A DNA stretch of 7,049 nt, from assembly GCA_019347785.1 (NCBI GenBank), contig JAHWKQ010000119.1, positions 1 through 7,049 of the forward strand, written 5' to 3'. Positions within the stretch are counted from its first letter, which is position 1; every line of letters starts with the position of its first letter. Origin of the DNA: Actinomycetota bacterium. Its GTDB lineage: Bacteria > Actinomycetota > Nitriliruptoria > Euzebyales > Egibacteraceae. The translations under genes and the position numbers were made by a program. Below are positions 1-5,379 of the stretch, piece by piece. The notes beneath the pieces were generated by a model. That model worked only from the letters and a program-made list of their open reading frames with translations. It searched no databases and had not been told where the DNA came from.

Positions 1-194
1 AGGGGCTGGGCTACACGGCGCCTGCGGGCGGTTTCCGGACGTCCGACGCGGTCACGCTCACCCTGAACGCTCCGCCTGCCGGTGCCTCGTCGGGCAAGTA
101 CTGCATCCTGGGAGCCCATGCCAGCCTGGCTGCCAACTGGCACTACGACGAGGCCGACGGGCGTCCGACGTCGGGCGGCTGTCCCGCCACCTAG
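1..194 (+). CDS. Type IV pilin-like protein, C-terminal fragment (5' end outside the window)
   Basis: Reading from base 3, an open frame of 63 codons ends at TAG 192-194; the start lies upstream of the window. I identify it by comparison with the complete prepilin that follows. Its tail has a KYCILGAHA segment, then ADG, then CP near the end, matching DYCIEGSHA, ADG and CP in the downstream pilin. The two cysteines (fragment residues 34 and 60) are 26 residues apart, exactly as in the neighbour (101 and 127). In type IV pilins such a C-terminal pair commonly forms the disulfide that closes the D-region. The visible part is globular, rich in Ala, Gly, Thr and Ser, with no membrane segment. The N-terminal prepilin signal cannot be seen, so major pilin, minor pilin or pseudopilin are all possible. 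The inference is a paralogous pilin subunit in the same cluster. Confidence 0.7.
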   Translation, partial: GLGYTAPAGGFRTSDAVTLTLNAPPAGASSGKYCILGAHASLAANWHYDEADGRPTSGGCPAT

Positions 195-203
195 CCCGCC
201 GCA

Positions 204-259
204 GCCAACGACAGCAGCGCAGGGGGCGGTCCTTCGGGACCGCCCCGTGCGTCGTTGGC
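204..259 (+). terminator. Composite hairpin with cUUCGg tetraloop between the two pilin genes
   Basis: Bases 223-232 pair perfectly with 237-246 (10 bp, nine of them G-C) around a TTCG loop closed by C-G, the especially stable tetraloop class. Below it, 217-220 pair with 247-250 (one G-U), and 204-212 pair perfectly with 251-259 (9 bp). Short unpaired bases at 213-216 and 221-222 separate the blocks. The element starts 9 bases after the upstream pilin stop and ends 32 bases before the downstream pilin ATG. There is no T-tract, so it may be a U-less terminator, a partial terminator, or an RNA-stability or processing element that sets the ratio of the two pilins. The structure is directly visible; the function is inferred. 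Confidence 0.65.
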
Positions 260-291
260 CGTCCGTCGCGGCCGCAGCCCATGAGAGTCGG

Positions 292-678
292 ATGAAGAAG
301 CCGGAAAGCGCCCGGCAGGAGGGCTTCACCCTCATCGAGCTGCTGATCGTCGTCATCATCATCGGCGTCCTCGCCGCCATCGCGATCCCCGCGTTCCTGA
401 ACCAGCGTGAGGGCGCGCAGGAGACGGCCGTCCGTTCCGACCTCCGCAACGTGGCCGTGGACGCGGAGTTGTTCTTCGCCGCCCACCGCACCTACTCCGG
501 ATTCCAGTCCGACGCCTCCTTCGTGGGCTTCAAGAACAGCGCCGACGTGTCGTTCGCCGCCGACCCGGCCGACTTCACCGTGAGCGACTACTGCATCGAG
601 GGATCACACGCCGAGATCGCCGGGCGCACCTGGCGCGTCACGGCCGACGGCGGGATCGCCGAGGCGCCCTGCCCGTAG
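292..678 (+). CDS. Type IV prepilin (class III signal, 128 aa)
   Basis: This encodes a pilus fibre subunit that a prepilin peptidase would process and methylate at the membrane. The leader is MKKPESARQEG (11 residues, Lys/Arg-bearing) and cleavage would follow Gly11. The mature chain then begins FTLIELLIV, with the conserved Glu at mature position 5 and a hydrophobic helix to about residue 36. The AIPAFLNQ segment near its end is typical of type IVa pilins. The C-terminal globular part carries Cys101 and Cys127, a likely disulfide, in the same layout as the upstream pilin fragment. The mature length of 117 residues is on the short side for a major pilin. ATG 292 is chosen because it gives a normal short leader; a weak GAGAG lies 4 bases upstream. 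An in-frame GTG at 247 would give a 26-residue leader starting inside the hairpin, which is less likely. Linkage to pilMNO supports a true pilus role, but major versus minor pilin cannot be decided. Confidence 0.92.
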   Translation: MKKPESARQEGFTLIELLIVVIIIGVLAAIAIPAFLNQREGAQETAVRSDLRNVAVDAELFFAAHRTYSGFQSDASFVGFKNSADVSFAADPADFTVSDYCIEGSHAEIAGRTWRVTADGGIAEAPCP

Positions 679-745
679 CCAAAGTCGAGAGAGTCCTCAA
701 GCCGCCGCCAGTGAGGTCGATAGCCATGCAGTGACGCGTAACAGA

Positions 746-764
746 GGCACGTGTGCCACATGTG
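746..764. promoter_or_regulatory. Two abutting palindromes, candidate operator upstream of the HTH gene
   Basis: Bases 746-757 read GGCAC-GT-GTGCC, an inverted repeat with 5-bp arms. Sharing base 757, bases 757-764 read CACATGTG, a perfect 8-bp palindrome. They lie in the only sizeable non-coding gap of the pilus region (679-816), 53 bases before the start of a small helix-turn-helix protein. That is a plausible position for an operator. I see no convincing -35/-10 pair in this gap and no recognisable riboswitch, so the assignment rests on symmetry and location only. Confidence 0.3.
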
Positions 765-802
765 ACGCCGTCTCCATCCCGCCAGGGACCGCCGCCTCTC
801 CT

Positions 803-808
803 GGGAGA
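803..808 (+). promoter_or_regulatory. Ribosome binding site of the HTH gene
   Basis: GGGAGA lies 8 bases upstream of ATG 817. It decides between that ATG and the ATG at 810, which is in another frame and only one base from the motif. This is the clearest Shine-Dalgarno sequence in front of a non-overlapping gene in the window. Confidence 0.6.
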
Positions 809-816
809 CATGGCAG

Positions 817-1020
817 ATGAAGGACAACGGGCCACTGAGCAGCGACCGTCTGTGGACGGTCGCCGAGGTCGCCGACCACATGCGGGTCTCGAACATGACC
901 GTGTACCGCCTCATCAAGGCGGGGGAGCTGCCCGCGATCCGCGTCGGCAAGAACTACCGGGTCCGGGGCTCGGACCTGGCCGCGTACCTGGACGCCTCGC
1001 GCACTCTCGGCCGGGACTGA
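817..1020 (+). CDS. Small helix-turn-helix DNA-binding protein, excisionase/MerR (HTH_17) type
   Basis: This 67-residue protein is almost entirely one winged-helix DNA-binding domain. The helix-turn-helix spans roughly residues 13-36, with TVAEVADHMRVS, then NMTVYRLIKAG. The wing follows at about 38-50 (LPAIRVGKNYRVR), and a closing helix covers SDLAAYL (52-58). This pattern is the excisionase/AlpA-like or BldC-like fold related to MerR. It has no ligand-binding or dimerisation domain, so it probably binds DNA cooperatively or with a partner. No integrase or attachment site is nearby, so the database-style name excisionase should not be taken as a recombination role. The stop is followed after one codon by the pilM GTG, in the same frame. 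It is therefore very likely the first gene of the pilM operon and a candidate regulator of the pilus genes, possibly of its own promoter. Confidence 0.85.
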   Translation: MKDNGPLSSDRLWTVAEVADHMRVSNMTVYRLIKAGELPAIRVGKNYRVRGSDLAAYLDASRTLGRD

Positions 1021-1023
1021 CCG

Positions 1024-2076
1024 GTGGGCAGCTCCATCGGGCTGGACATCGGCTCCAGCGCCGTCCGCGTCGTGCAGGTCTCGGCCGGCCGGCGGGGCGA
1101 CGCGTCGGTCGACCGTGTCGGCGAGGTCGCGCTGCCGCCGGACGCCATCCGCGACGGCGCGATCGAGCAGCCCGACCTCGTGGCCGGGGCGCTCAAGGCG
1201 CTGTGGTCCCGGCACAAGCTGCGCAGCCGCCGGGTGACGCTCGGTGTCGCCAGCCAGCAGGTCGTCGTCCGCCAGGTCGACCTGCCGTGGATGCCCGAGC
1301 GTGAGCTGCGCGCGTCGCTGCGCTACACCGCCCAGGACTACATCCCCATCTCCGTCGACGAGGCCCTCCTGGACATCCACCCCCTCGAGGAGGTCGTGAA
1401 TGACGAGGGCCAGCGCTTCGCCCGCGTGCTGCTCGTGGCCGCCCACCGACAGCTCGTCGACGAGCTGCTCGCGGTCGTCAAGCGGGCGCGGCTGGAGCCG
1501 GTCGTCATCGACCTGGAGCCGTTCGCGATCCTGCGGAGCCTGGCGGGCAACCGCACGATCGGCGGGTACGCCGAGGTCCTCATCGACATCGGCGCCGACG
1601 TCACCAACGTCGTCGTCCACGAGGCGGGAGTGCCGGGCTTCACCCGCATCCTGCCCATGGGCGGCGCGGCCATCACCGACAGCCTGGTCGGCACGCTGGA
1701 CATGTCCGTGGACGAGGCCGAGGCCGTCAAGGCCGCCACCGGCCTCCCGGCGCCCGATGGCGGCAGTGACGGGCGGGTCGCCGAGCTCATCGCCGACCGG
1801 GCCCGGCGGCTGATGGGGGAGATCCGCGGCTCGCTGGACTACTACAACGGGCAGGCGGGCGCCCTGCCGATCGACCGGGCGGTGGTGTCCGGGGGCGGCA
1901 GCCGCCTGCCGAACCTGCGCGAGCAGCTCGCCCGGACGCTGCAGCTGCCCGTCGACCGCGGTCACCCGCTGCAGCGCCTGTCGGTGGCCGGGCTGGGGGT
2001 CGATGTCGAGGACCTCGTCGACGCCGAGCCCACGCTGGCCGTCGCCGTCGGCCTGGCGATGAGGCCGTCGCCGTGA
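1024..2076 (+). CDS. pilM: Type IV pilus assembly ATPase-fold protein PilM
   Basis: PilM is a cytoplasmic actin/FtsA-fold protein that binds ATP and docks onto the N-terminal tail of PilN, linking the pilus alignment complex to the cytoplasmic motor. The 350-residue length is normal. The first phosphate-binding loop is GLDIGSSAVRV (6-16), the second is LIDIGADVTNV (186-196), and a third glycine-rich nucleotide motif is SGGGSRLPNL (289-298). The segment WMPERELRASLRYTAQDYIP (89-108) matches the region typical of PilM between the ATP motifs. The GTG start is 3 bases after the TGA of the HTH gene. GGGA at 1013-1016 provides a ribosome site inside that gene, so translation is likely coupled. It overlaps pilN by 4 bases (GTGA). 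The PilN downstream carries the expected INLLP partner motif. The identification is secure; nothing suggests an inactive protein. Confidence 0.96.
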   Translation: MGSSIGLDIGSSAVRVVQVSAGRRGDASVDRVGEVALPPDAIRDGAIEQPDLVAGALKALWSRHKLRSRRVTLGVASQQVVVRQVDLPWMPERELRASLRYTAQDYIPISVDEALLDIHPLEEVVNDEGQRFARVLLVAAHRQLVDELLAVVKRARLEPVVIDLEPFAILRSLAGNRTIGGYAEVLIDIGADVTNVVVHEAGVPGFTRILPMGGAAITDSLVGTLDMSVDEAEAVKAATGLPAPDGGSDGRVAELIADRARRLMGEIRGSLDYYNGQAGALPIDRAVVSGGGSRLPNLREQLARTLQLPVDRGHPLQRLSVAGLGVDVEDLVDAEPTLAVAVGLAMRPSP

Positions 2077-2819
2077 GCGCCCCGACCGCCCTGCTGACTC
2101 GCGTCGACGGTGACGTGCGCATCAACCTGCTGCCGGTCGAGTACCTGGAGCGACGCCGGCAACGGCAGCTGGGCTGGATGACCGCCGCCGCGCTGGTCGT
2201 GGTCGTGCTGGTGCTGACCGGACTGTACTGGCTCAAGCGACAGGACGTGGAGGCCGCCCGCGCCGAGCGCGACGACGCCCGGGCCGAGGTCACCCGGCTC
2301 GAGGACCGCGTGGCGGAGCTGCGGCCGTTCGCGGAGCTGGCCATGGCCCTGGACACGGGCAACGAGCTGCTCGCGTCGGCGATGTCGCCGCAGGTGTCGT
2401 GGTCGCGCAACCTCAACGACCTGGCGGTCCGCCTGCCACGCGACTCGTCGCTGCGGACCCTGACCGCGGGCGTGGTCGGCGCCGACCCCGCGGCCGCCGG
2501 GGCCACGGAGGAGTCCACGACGACCGAGGAGACCACGACGGAGGAGGCGACCACCGCTGCCCCGCCGGGCGCGGCCGACGACGAGGCGCTCGGGACCGTG
2601 AACTTCACCGGCTACTCCACGTCCCGGTACGCGCCCGGCGTGCAGAGCGTGCTGACCGACCTGGAGAAGGTCCGCGGCTACACCGACGTGTACCTGTCCA
2701 CGGCCGCCAAGGAGCTGGCCGAGGCCACGACCGTCCACAACTTCGCGGTGGACGCGACCCTGACCGACGAGGCCCTGTCGGGTCGCTTCGACGACGGCCT
2801 GCCCGTGGAGGAGCAATGA
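2073..2819 (+). CDS. pilN: Type IV pilus inner-membrane protein PilN
   Basis: PilN is a bitopic membrane protein of the pilus alignment complex. Its cytoplasmic tail binds PilM and its outer domain pairs with PilO. The tail carries the diagnostic INLLP motif (residues 17-21). One membrane helix lies at about 36-54, after the basic run ERRRQRQ. A heptad-like, charge-rich coiled-coil segment follows at about 56-87. The outer region resembles the PilN ferredoxin-like domain, but it is interrupted at about 137-170 by an Ala/Pro/Thr/Glu-rich stretch. At 248 residues the protein is longer than many PilN proteins (often nearer 180-220), and the insert accounts for the difference. The GTG start overlaps the pilM stop (GTGA), and its own stop overlaps the pilO ATG (ATGA), implying translational coupling. 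Family assignment is strong from the motif, topology and neighbours. Confidence 0.93.
   Translation: MSAPTALLTRVDGDVRINLLPVEYLERRRQRQLGWMTAAALVVVVLVLTGLYWLKRQDVEAARAERDDARAEVTRLEDRVAELRPFAELAMALDTGNELLASAMSPQVSWSRNLNDLAVRLPRDSSLRTLTAGVVGADPAAAGATEESTTTEETTTEEATTAAPPGAADDEALGTVNFTGYSTSRYAPGVQSVLTDLEKVRGYTDVYLSTAAKELAEATTVHNFAVDATLTDEALSGRFDDGLPVEEQ
2505..2555 (+). repeat. Thr/Glu low-complexity segment inside pilN
   Basis: Codons for residues 145-161 of PilN encode runs of Thr alternating with Glu pairs (TEESTTTEETTTEEATT), from imperfectly repeated ACG/ACC and GAG triplets. It is flanked by Ala/Gly/Pro-rich residues and sits in the extracytoplasmic domain. The composition is that of a flexible surface linker and looks like triplet expansion. 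Confidence 0.75.
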
Positions 2820-3424
2820 GACGCTATCTGGTCCCCATCGGCGGCGCCGTCGCCGCGGTGGCGCTGATCGCGGGCTTCGTGTTCCTGCTGTACCGCCCCG
2901 CCGACGCCGAGCAGGCGAGGCTGGAGCGCGAGACGGCGAAGCTGGTGACCGAGCAGCAGGCGCTGCGCAACCAGATCAGCCGCCTGCGGGAGATCAAGGC
3001 CAACGCCGCGGACTACCGGCGCAGGGTCGCGCGCCTGGCCGCCTACATCCCCCTCGGGGTCGAGCAGCCGTCGGCCGTCGCGCAGCTGCAGGCGGCCGCC
3101 GACGGCGCGGGCGTCGACGTCGACTCCGTGACGTTCGCCAGGCCGCTCGCCGTGCCCGAGGCGCCGGAGCCCAGCGAGCCCGACACGGTCCTGGCGCAGA
3201 CCCACGTGAGCCACTCGGTGTCGGGGACCTACTTCCAGCTCGTGGAGTACTTCCGGCGGCTGGAGTACGAGACGCCCCGGGCCGTGCTCGTCCAGCAGCT
3301 GTCGTTCAACGAGGGCGAGGGCGGGTTCCCCTCCCTGTCGGTGGCGTGGTCCGGTGAGGTCTTCTCCGTGCTGGCCGCCGACGAGGTCGCCGCCGACACC
3401 GCCGAAGAGGACACGGGGAGCTGA
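2816..3424 (+). CDS. pilO: Type IV pilus inner-membrane protein PilO
   Basis: PilO is the partner of PilN in the inner-membrane alignment complex. This 202-residue protein has the standard family layout. A membrane helix spans about 6-26 right after MRRY, and a coiled coil covers about 29-60, rich in Glu, Arg and Gln. The segment LAAYIPLGVEQP (74-85) follows, where PilO proteins usually have an LP or IP turn. A ferredoxin-like domain then contains VSGTYFQLVEYFRRLE (135-150), the recognisable PilO core (Gly-x-Tyr, then a Phe-containing helix). The tail is acidic. The start at ATG 2816 overlaps the pilN stop (ATGA) and has GGAGG at 2807-2811, 4 bases upstream. The reading frame stays open much further upstream, but that part is only a shadow of pilN. 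It overlaps the next gene by one base (TGATG). Confidence 0.93.
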   Translation: MRRYLVPIGGAVAAVALIAGFVFLLYRPADAEQARLERETAKLVTEQQALRNQISRLREIKANAADYRRRVARLAAYIPLGVEQPSAVAQLQAAADGAGVDVDSVTFARPLAVPEAPEPSEPDTVLAQTHVSHSVSGTYFQLVEYFRRLEYETPRAVLVQQLSFNEGEGGFPSLSVAWSGEVFSVLAADEVAADTAEEDTGS

Positions 3425-4164
3425 TGAGCAGCACCGAGACCGTCGTCGCCGAGCAGGAGCCCGTCGCCGCGTCGCGCGTCGACCGGCGGTGGCTGATCGC
3501 GCTGGGCGCGGTCGTGGGACTGGCCGTGCTGTTCCTGGCGGTGATCTCCCCCCTGCTGCTGGGCGGGGGCGGGGACGACGAGGCGGTGGTCGGGCCGGGG
3601 ACCGCCGCCACGCCGCAGGACGACCAGCCGGTCGACGACGGGGTCCCGCCGGGGCAGGAGGGGCCCGAACGCGTCGACCCCAAGCCGCCGCCGGTGAGGG
3701 CGCTGGGCGCCCGCGACCCCTTCAGCCAGCTCGTCGGGACGGGCGCCGCCGACGGGACGGGCACGGCGCCGACCGATGGGACGGGCAGGGCGCCGACCGA
3801 CGGGACGGGCACGGCGCCCACGACGACGCCGCCCCCGCCGCCGCTGGACCTGACCGGGCCGCCGGGGCCCCCGCCCGCCGACACGACGGCCCCTCCCCCC
3901 ACCGACAGGACGCCCGCCGCCGGGGCCCCCACGCACACCTCCGGTGACGGGAGCGTGGTCAAGCTGATCGACATCTTCAACGACCCCGGCGGCAGGCGGC
4001 GGGCGCTGTTCAACGTGGACGGGGCCGGGCACGAGCCCGCCGAGGGGGACCGCTTCGCCGGGCGCTACACGGCCACCGAGATCTCGCGCGGCTGCGCCAC
4101 GGTGCGTGACGCCGACGCCGGCGGTGACACGTTCGAGCTCTGCTTCCGCCGCCTGACCAAGTAG
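3424..4164 (+). CDS. PilP/GspC-like membrane protein of the pilus operon
   Basis: This 246-residue protein occupies the pilP position. A short cytoplasmic tail is followed by a membrane helix at about 22-46. A long Pro/Thr/Gly/Asp-rich linker (about 50-175) contains the RDPF motif (97-100), which is common in PilP and GspC proteins. A folded C-terminal domain covers about 176-246. That domain begins VVKLIDIFND, continues FNVDG and EGDRFAGRYT, and ends in a region with Cys224 and Cys240. This strand-rich pattern resembles the homology region of GspC/PilP and proteins commonly found beside actinobacterial pilMNO. In diderm bacteria PilP is a lipoprotein that contacts the secretin. Here there is no lipobox, so the anchor is a helix as in GspC, and no secretin gene follows. 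The linker contains a threefold 24-bp repeat. GGGGAG lies 3 bases before the ATG. I am confident it is a pilus-complex component, less so of strict PilP homology. Confidence 0.72.
   Translation: MSSTETVVAEQEPVAASRVDRRWLIALGAVVGLAVLFLAVISPLLLGGGGDDEAVVGPGTAATPQDDQPVDDGVPPGQEGPERVDPKPPPVRALGARDPFSQLVGTGAADGTGTAPTDGTGRAPTDGTGTAPTTTPPPPPLDLTGPPGPPPADTTAPPPTDRTPAAGAPTHTSGDGSVVKLIDIFNDPGGRRRALFNVDGAGHEPAEGDRFAGRYTATEISRGCATVRDADAGGDTFELCFRRLTK
3751..3822 (+). repeat. 24-bp tandem repeat, three in-frame copies in the PilP-like gene
   Basis: Three consecutive units at 3751-3774, 3775-3798 and 3799-3822 encode DGTGTAPT, DGTGRAPT and DGTGTAPT. The units differ by only a few bases, and a partial unit may precede them (GTGAA at about 3736-3750). 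The period is a multiple of three, so gain or loss of a copy would change only linker length. Confidence 0.93.
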
Positions 4165-4182
4165 CGCCCTGCGGGCCGCTGC
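4161..4182 (+). terminator. Small hairpin at the pilus/shikimate gene boundary
   Basis: Bases 4161-4166 pair with 4177-4182 (one G-T pair) and 4167-4169 pair with 4173-4175, around a TGC loop with one bulged C at 4176. The stem includes the stop codon of the PilP-like gene. No T-tract follows. It sits in the only break (33 bases) in the run of overlapping genes from pilM to aroB. It may be a weak terminator or attenuator, but the stem is short. Confidence 0.35.
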
Positions 4183-4188
4183 TACCGT
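4183..4188 (+). promoter_or_regulatory. Possible -10 element of a leaderless aroC transcript
   Basis: TACCGT fits the TANNNT consensus of actinobacterial -10 boxes. It ends 9 bases before the aroC ATG, and the bases between contain no Shine-Dalgarno-like sequence. Together these suggest transcription beginning at or next to the ATG. No clear -35 hexamer is visible at the usual spacing, so this remains tentative. Confidence 0.35.
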
Positions 4189-4197
4189 TCGCCCTCC

Positions 4198-5379
4198 ATG
4201 AGCCTGCGCTATCTCACGGCCGGTGAGTCCCACGGCTCCGCGCTCGTCGGCATCCTCGAGGGCCTGCCGGCGGGGGTGCCGGTCGACCGCGCCGAGGTGG
4301 AGCGGCAGCTGGCGCGCCGCCGGCTCGGCCACGGCCGCTCCCCGCGCATGAGCTTCGAGGCCGACCGGCTGGAGGTGCTCGCGGGAGTGCGCCACGGGCG
4401 CACGATCGGCTCGCCGGTGGCCGTCGTCGTCCACAACAGCGAGTGGCCCAAGTGGGCCGAGGTGATGTCCGTCGACCCGCCCGCCGACGCCGCGGCCCTC
4501 GCCGCCACCGGCCGTGGCGCGCCGCTCACCCGGCCACGTCCGGGCCACGCCGACCTGGCCGGAATGCAGAAGTACGGCTTCGACGACGCCCGCGACGTGC
4601 TCGAGCGGGCGTCGGCGCGGGAGACCGCCGCCAGGGTCGCGCTGGGCGCCTTCGCGCGCATGCTGCTGGCCCAGGTGGGCGCCTCGGTGCTGTCCCACGT
4701 CGTGCGGATCGGCGAGGTCGCCGTCGGTGAGCAGGTCCCCCCGCCCGGGCCGGACGACGCCGACGCCGTCGACGCGAGCGAGGTGCGCTGCCTGGATCCG
4801 CGGACGTCGGCGCGCATGGTCGAGCGCATCGACCGGGCGCGCGACGAGCGCGACACCCTGGGCGGGGTCGTGGAGGTGGTCGTCCACGGCGTGCCGCCGG
4901 GGCTGGGCAGCCACGTGCACTGGGACCGCAAGCTGGACGCCCGCCTGGCCGCGGCGCTGATGAGCGTGCAGGCCTTCAAGGGCGTGGAGGTCGGCGACGG
5001 CTTCGCCTCCGCGCGGCTGCCCGGCTCCAGGGCCCATGACGAGATCGTCGCCGCCGACGGCGGCTACGCGCGCCTGACCGCCCGCGCCGGGGGCGTCGAG
5101 GGCGGCATGTCCACCGGCGGCCCGCTGCGGGTCCGGGCGGCGATGAAGCCCCTGTCGAGCCTGACCCGCCCCCTTCGGACCGTCGACGTGCGCACCGGGG
5201 AGGCGGCCGAGGCGATCCAGCAGCGCTCCGACACCTGTGCCGTGCCCCGCGCCGGCGTGGTGGCCGAGGCCGTTGTCGCCCTCGTCGTCGCCGATGCCCT
5301 GCTGGACAAGACGGGCGGGGACAGCCTGGACGAGGTGCGCCGCAACCTGACGGCGTACCTGGCCACCCTCGGCACATGA
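4198..5379 (+). CDS. aroC: Chorismate synthase
   Basis: AroC catalyses the last step of the shikimate pathway, converting 5-enolpyruvylshikimate 3-phosphate to chorismate with loss of phosphate. It needs reduced FMN and acts in the cytoplasm as a tetramer. The 393-residue length is normal. Family signatures are in order: RYLTAGESHG (4-13) with catalytic-type His12; RPGHADLAGMQKYG (114-127) with the second conserved His117; EGGMSTGGPLRVRAAMKP (301-318); and QQRSDTCAVPRAG (341-353) with the conserved Asp345. The segment HNSEWPKWAEVMSVDP (79-94) has the wording typical of actinobacterial enzymes. The ATG at 4198 gives the conserved N-terminus with only three residues before RYLTAG. There is no ribosome site upstream, unlike the preceding gene starts. 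The stop overlaps aroK by 4 bases (ATGA). All key residues are present, so it should be active. Confidence 0.98.
   Translation: MSLRYLTAGESHGSALVGILEGLPAGVPVDRAEVERQLARRRLGHGRSPRMSFEADRLEVLAGVRHGRTIGSPVAVVVHNSEWPKWAEVMSVDPPADAAALAATGRGAPLTRPRPGHADLAGMQKYGFDDARDVLERASARETAARVALGAFARMLLAQVGASVLSHVVRIGEVAVGEQVPPPGPDDADAVDASEVRCLDPRTSARMVERIDRARDERDTLGGVVEVVVHGVPPGLGSHVHWDRKLDARLAAALMSVQAFKGVEVGDGFASARLPGSRAHDEIVAADGGYARLTARAGGVEGGMSTGGPLRVRAAMKPLSSLTRPLRTVDVRTGEAAEAIQQRSDTCAVPRAGVVAEAVVALVVADALLDKTGGDSLDEVRRNLTAYLATLGT

Noticed and set aside
204..259. Integron attC-like site
   Set aside because: The imperfect long hairpin and GCCAAC...GTTGGC ends recall attC, but the outer boxes do not match RYYYAAC/GTTRRRY, and no integrase or cassette array is seen.
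679..816. Cyclic-di-GMP riboswitch upstream of the HTH/pilM operon
   Set aside because: Pilus operons can carry one, so I looked. The conserved GGGCAAACC and GACGCAAAGCC-type blocks are absent; only a GACGC fragment appears, which is not enough.
817..1020. Phage or plasmid excisionase marking an integrated element
   Set aside because: The fold label fits, but there is no integrase, att repeat, tRNA target or change in base composition. Its place as first gene of the pilM unit fits a regulator better.
697..1965. Minus-strand 422-codon open frame opposite the HTH gene and pilM
   Set aside because: It is a shadow of confidently assigned plus-strand genes, with Asp/Arg/Gly-rich composition and no recognisable domain.
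2399..2815. N-terminal extension of PilO into the pilN region
   Set aside because: The upstream part is a low-complexity Arg/Gly shadow of pilN. The ATG at 2816 has a good ribosome site and gives the membrane helix at the normal place.
3229..5037. Long (602-codon) open frame on the minus strand across the pilus/shikimate boundary
   Set aside because: It is antisense to well-identified pilO, the PilP-like gene and aroC. Its translation is Gly/Arg/Pro-rich low complexity with no family motif. Long antisense open frames are expected in very GC-rich DNA.
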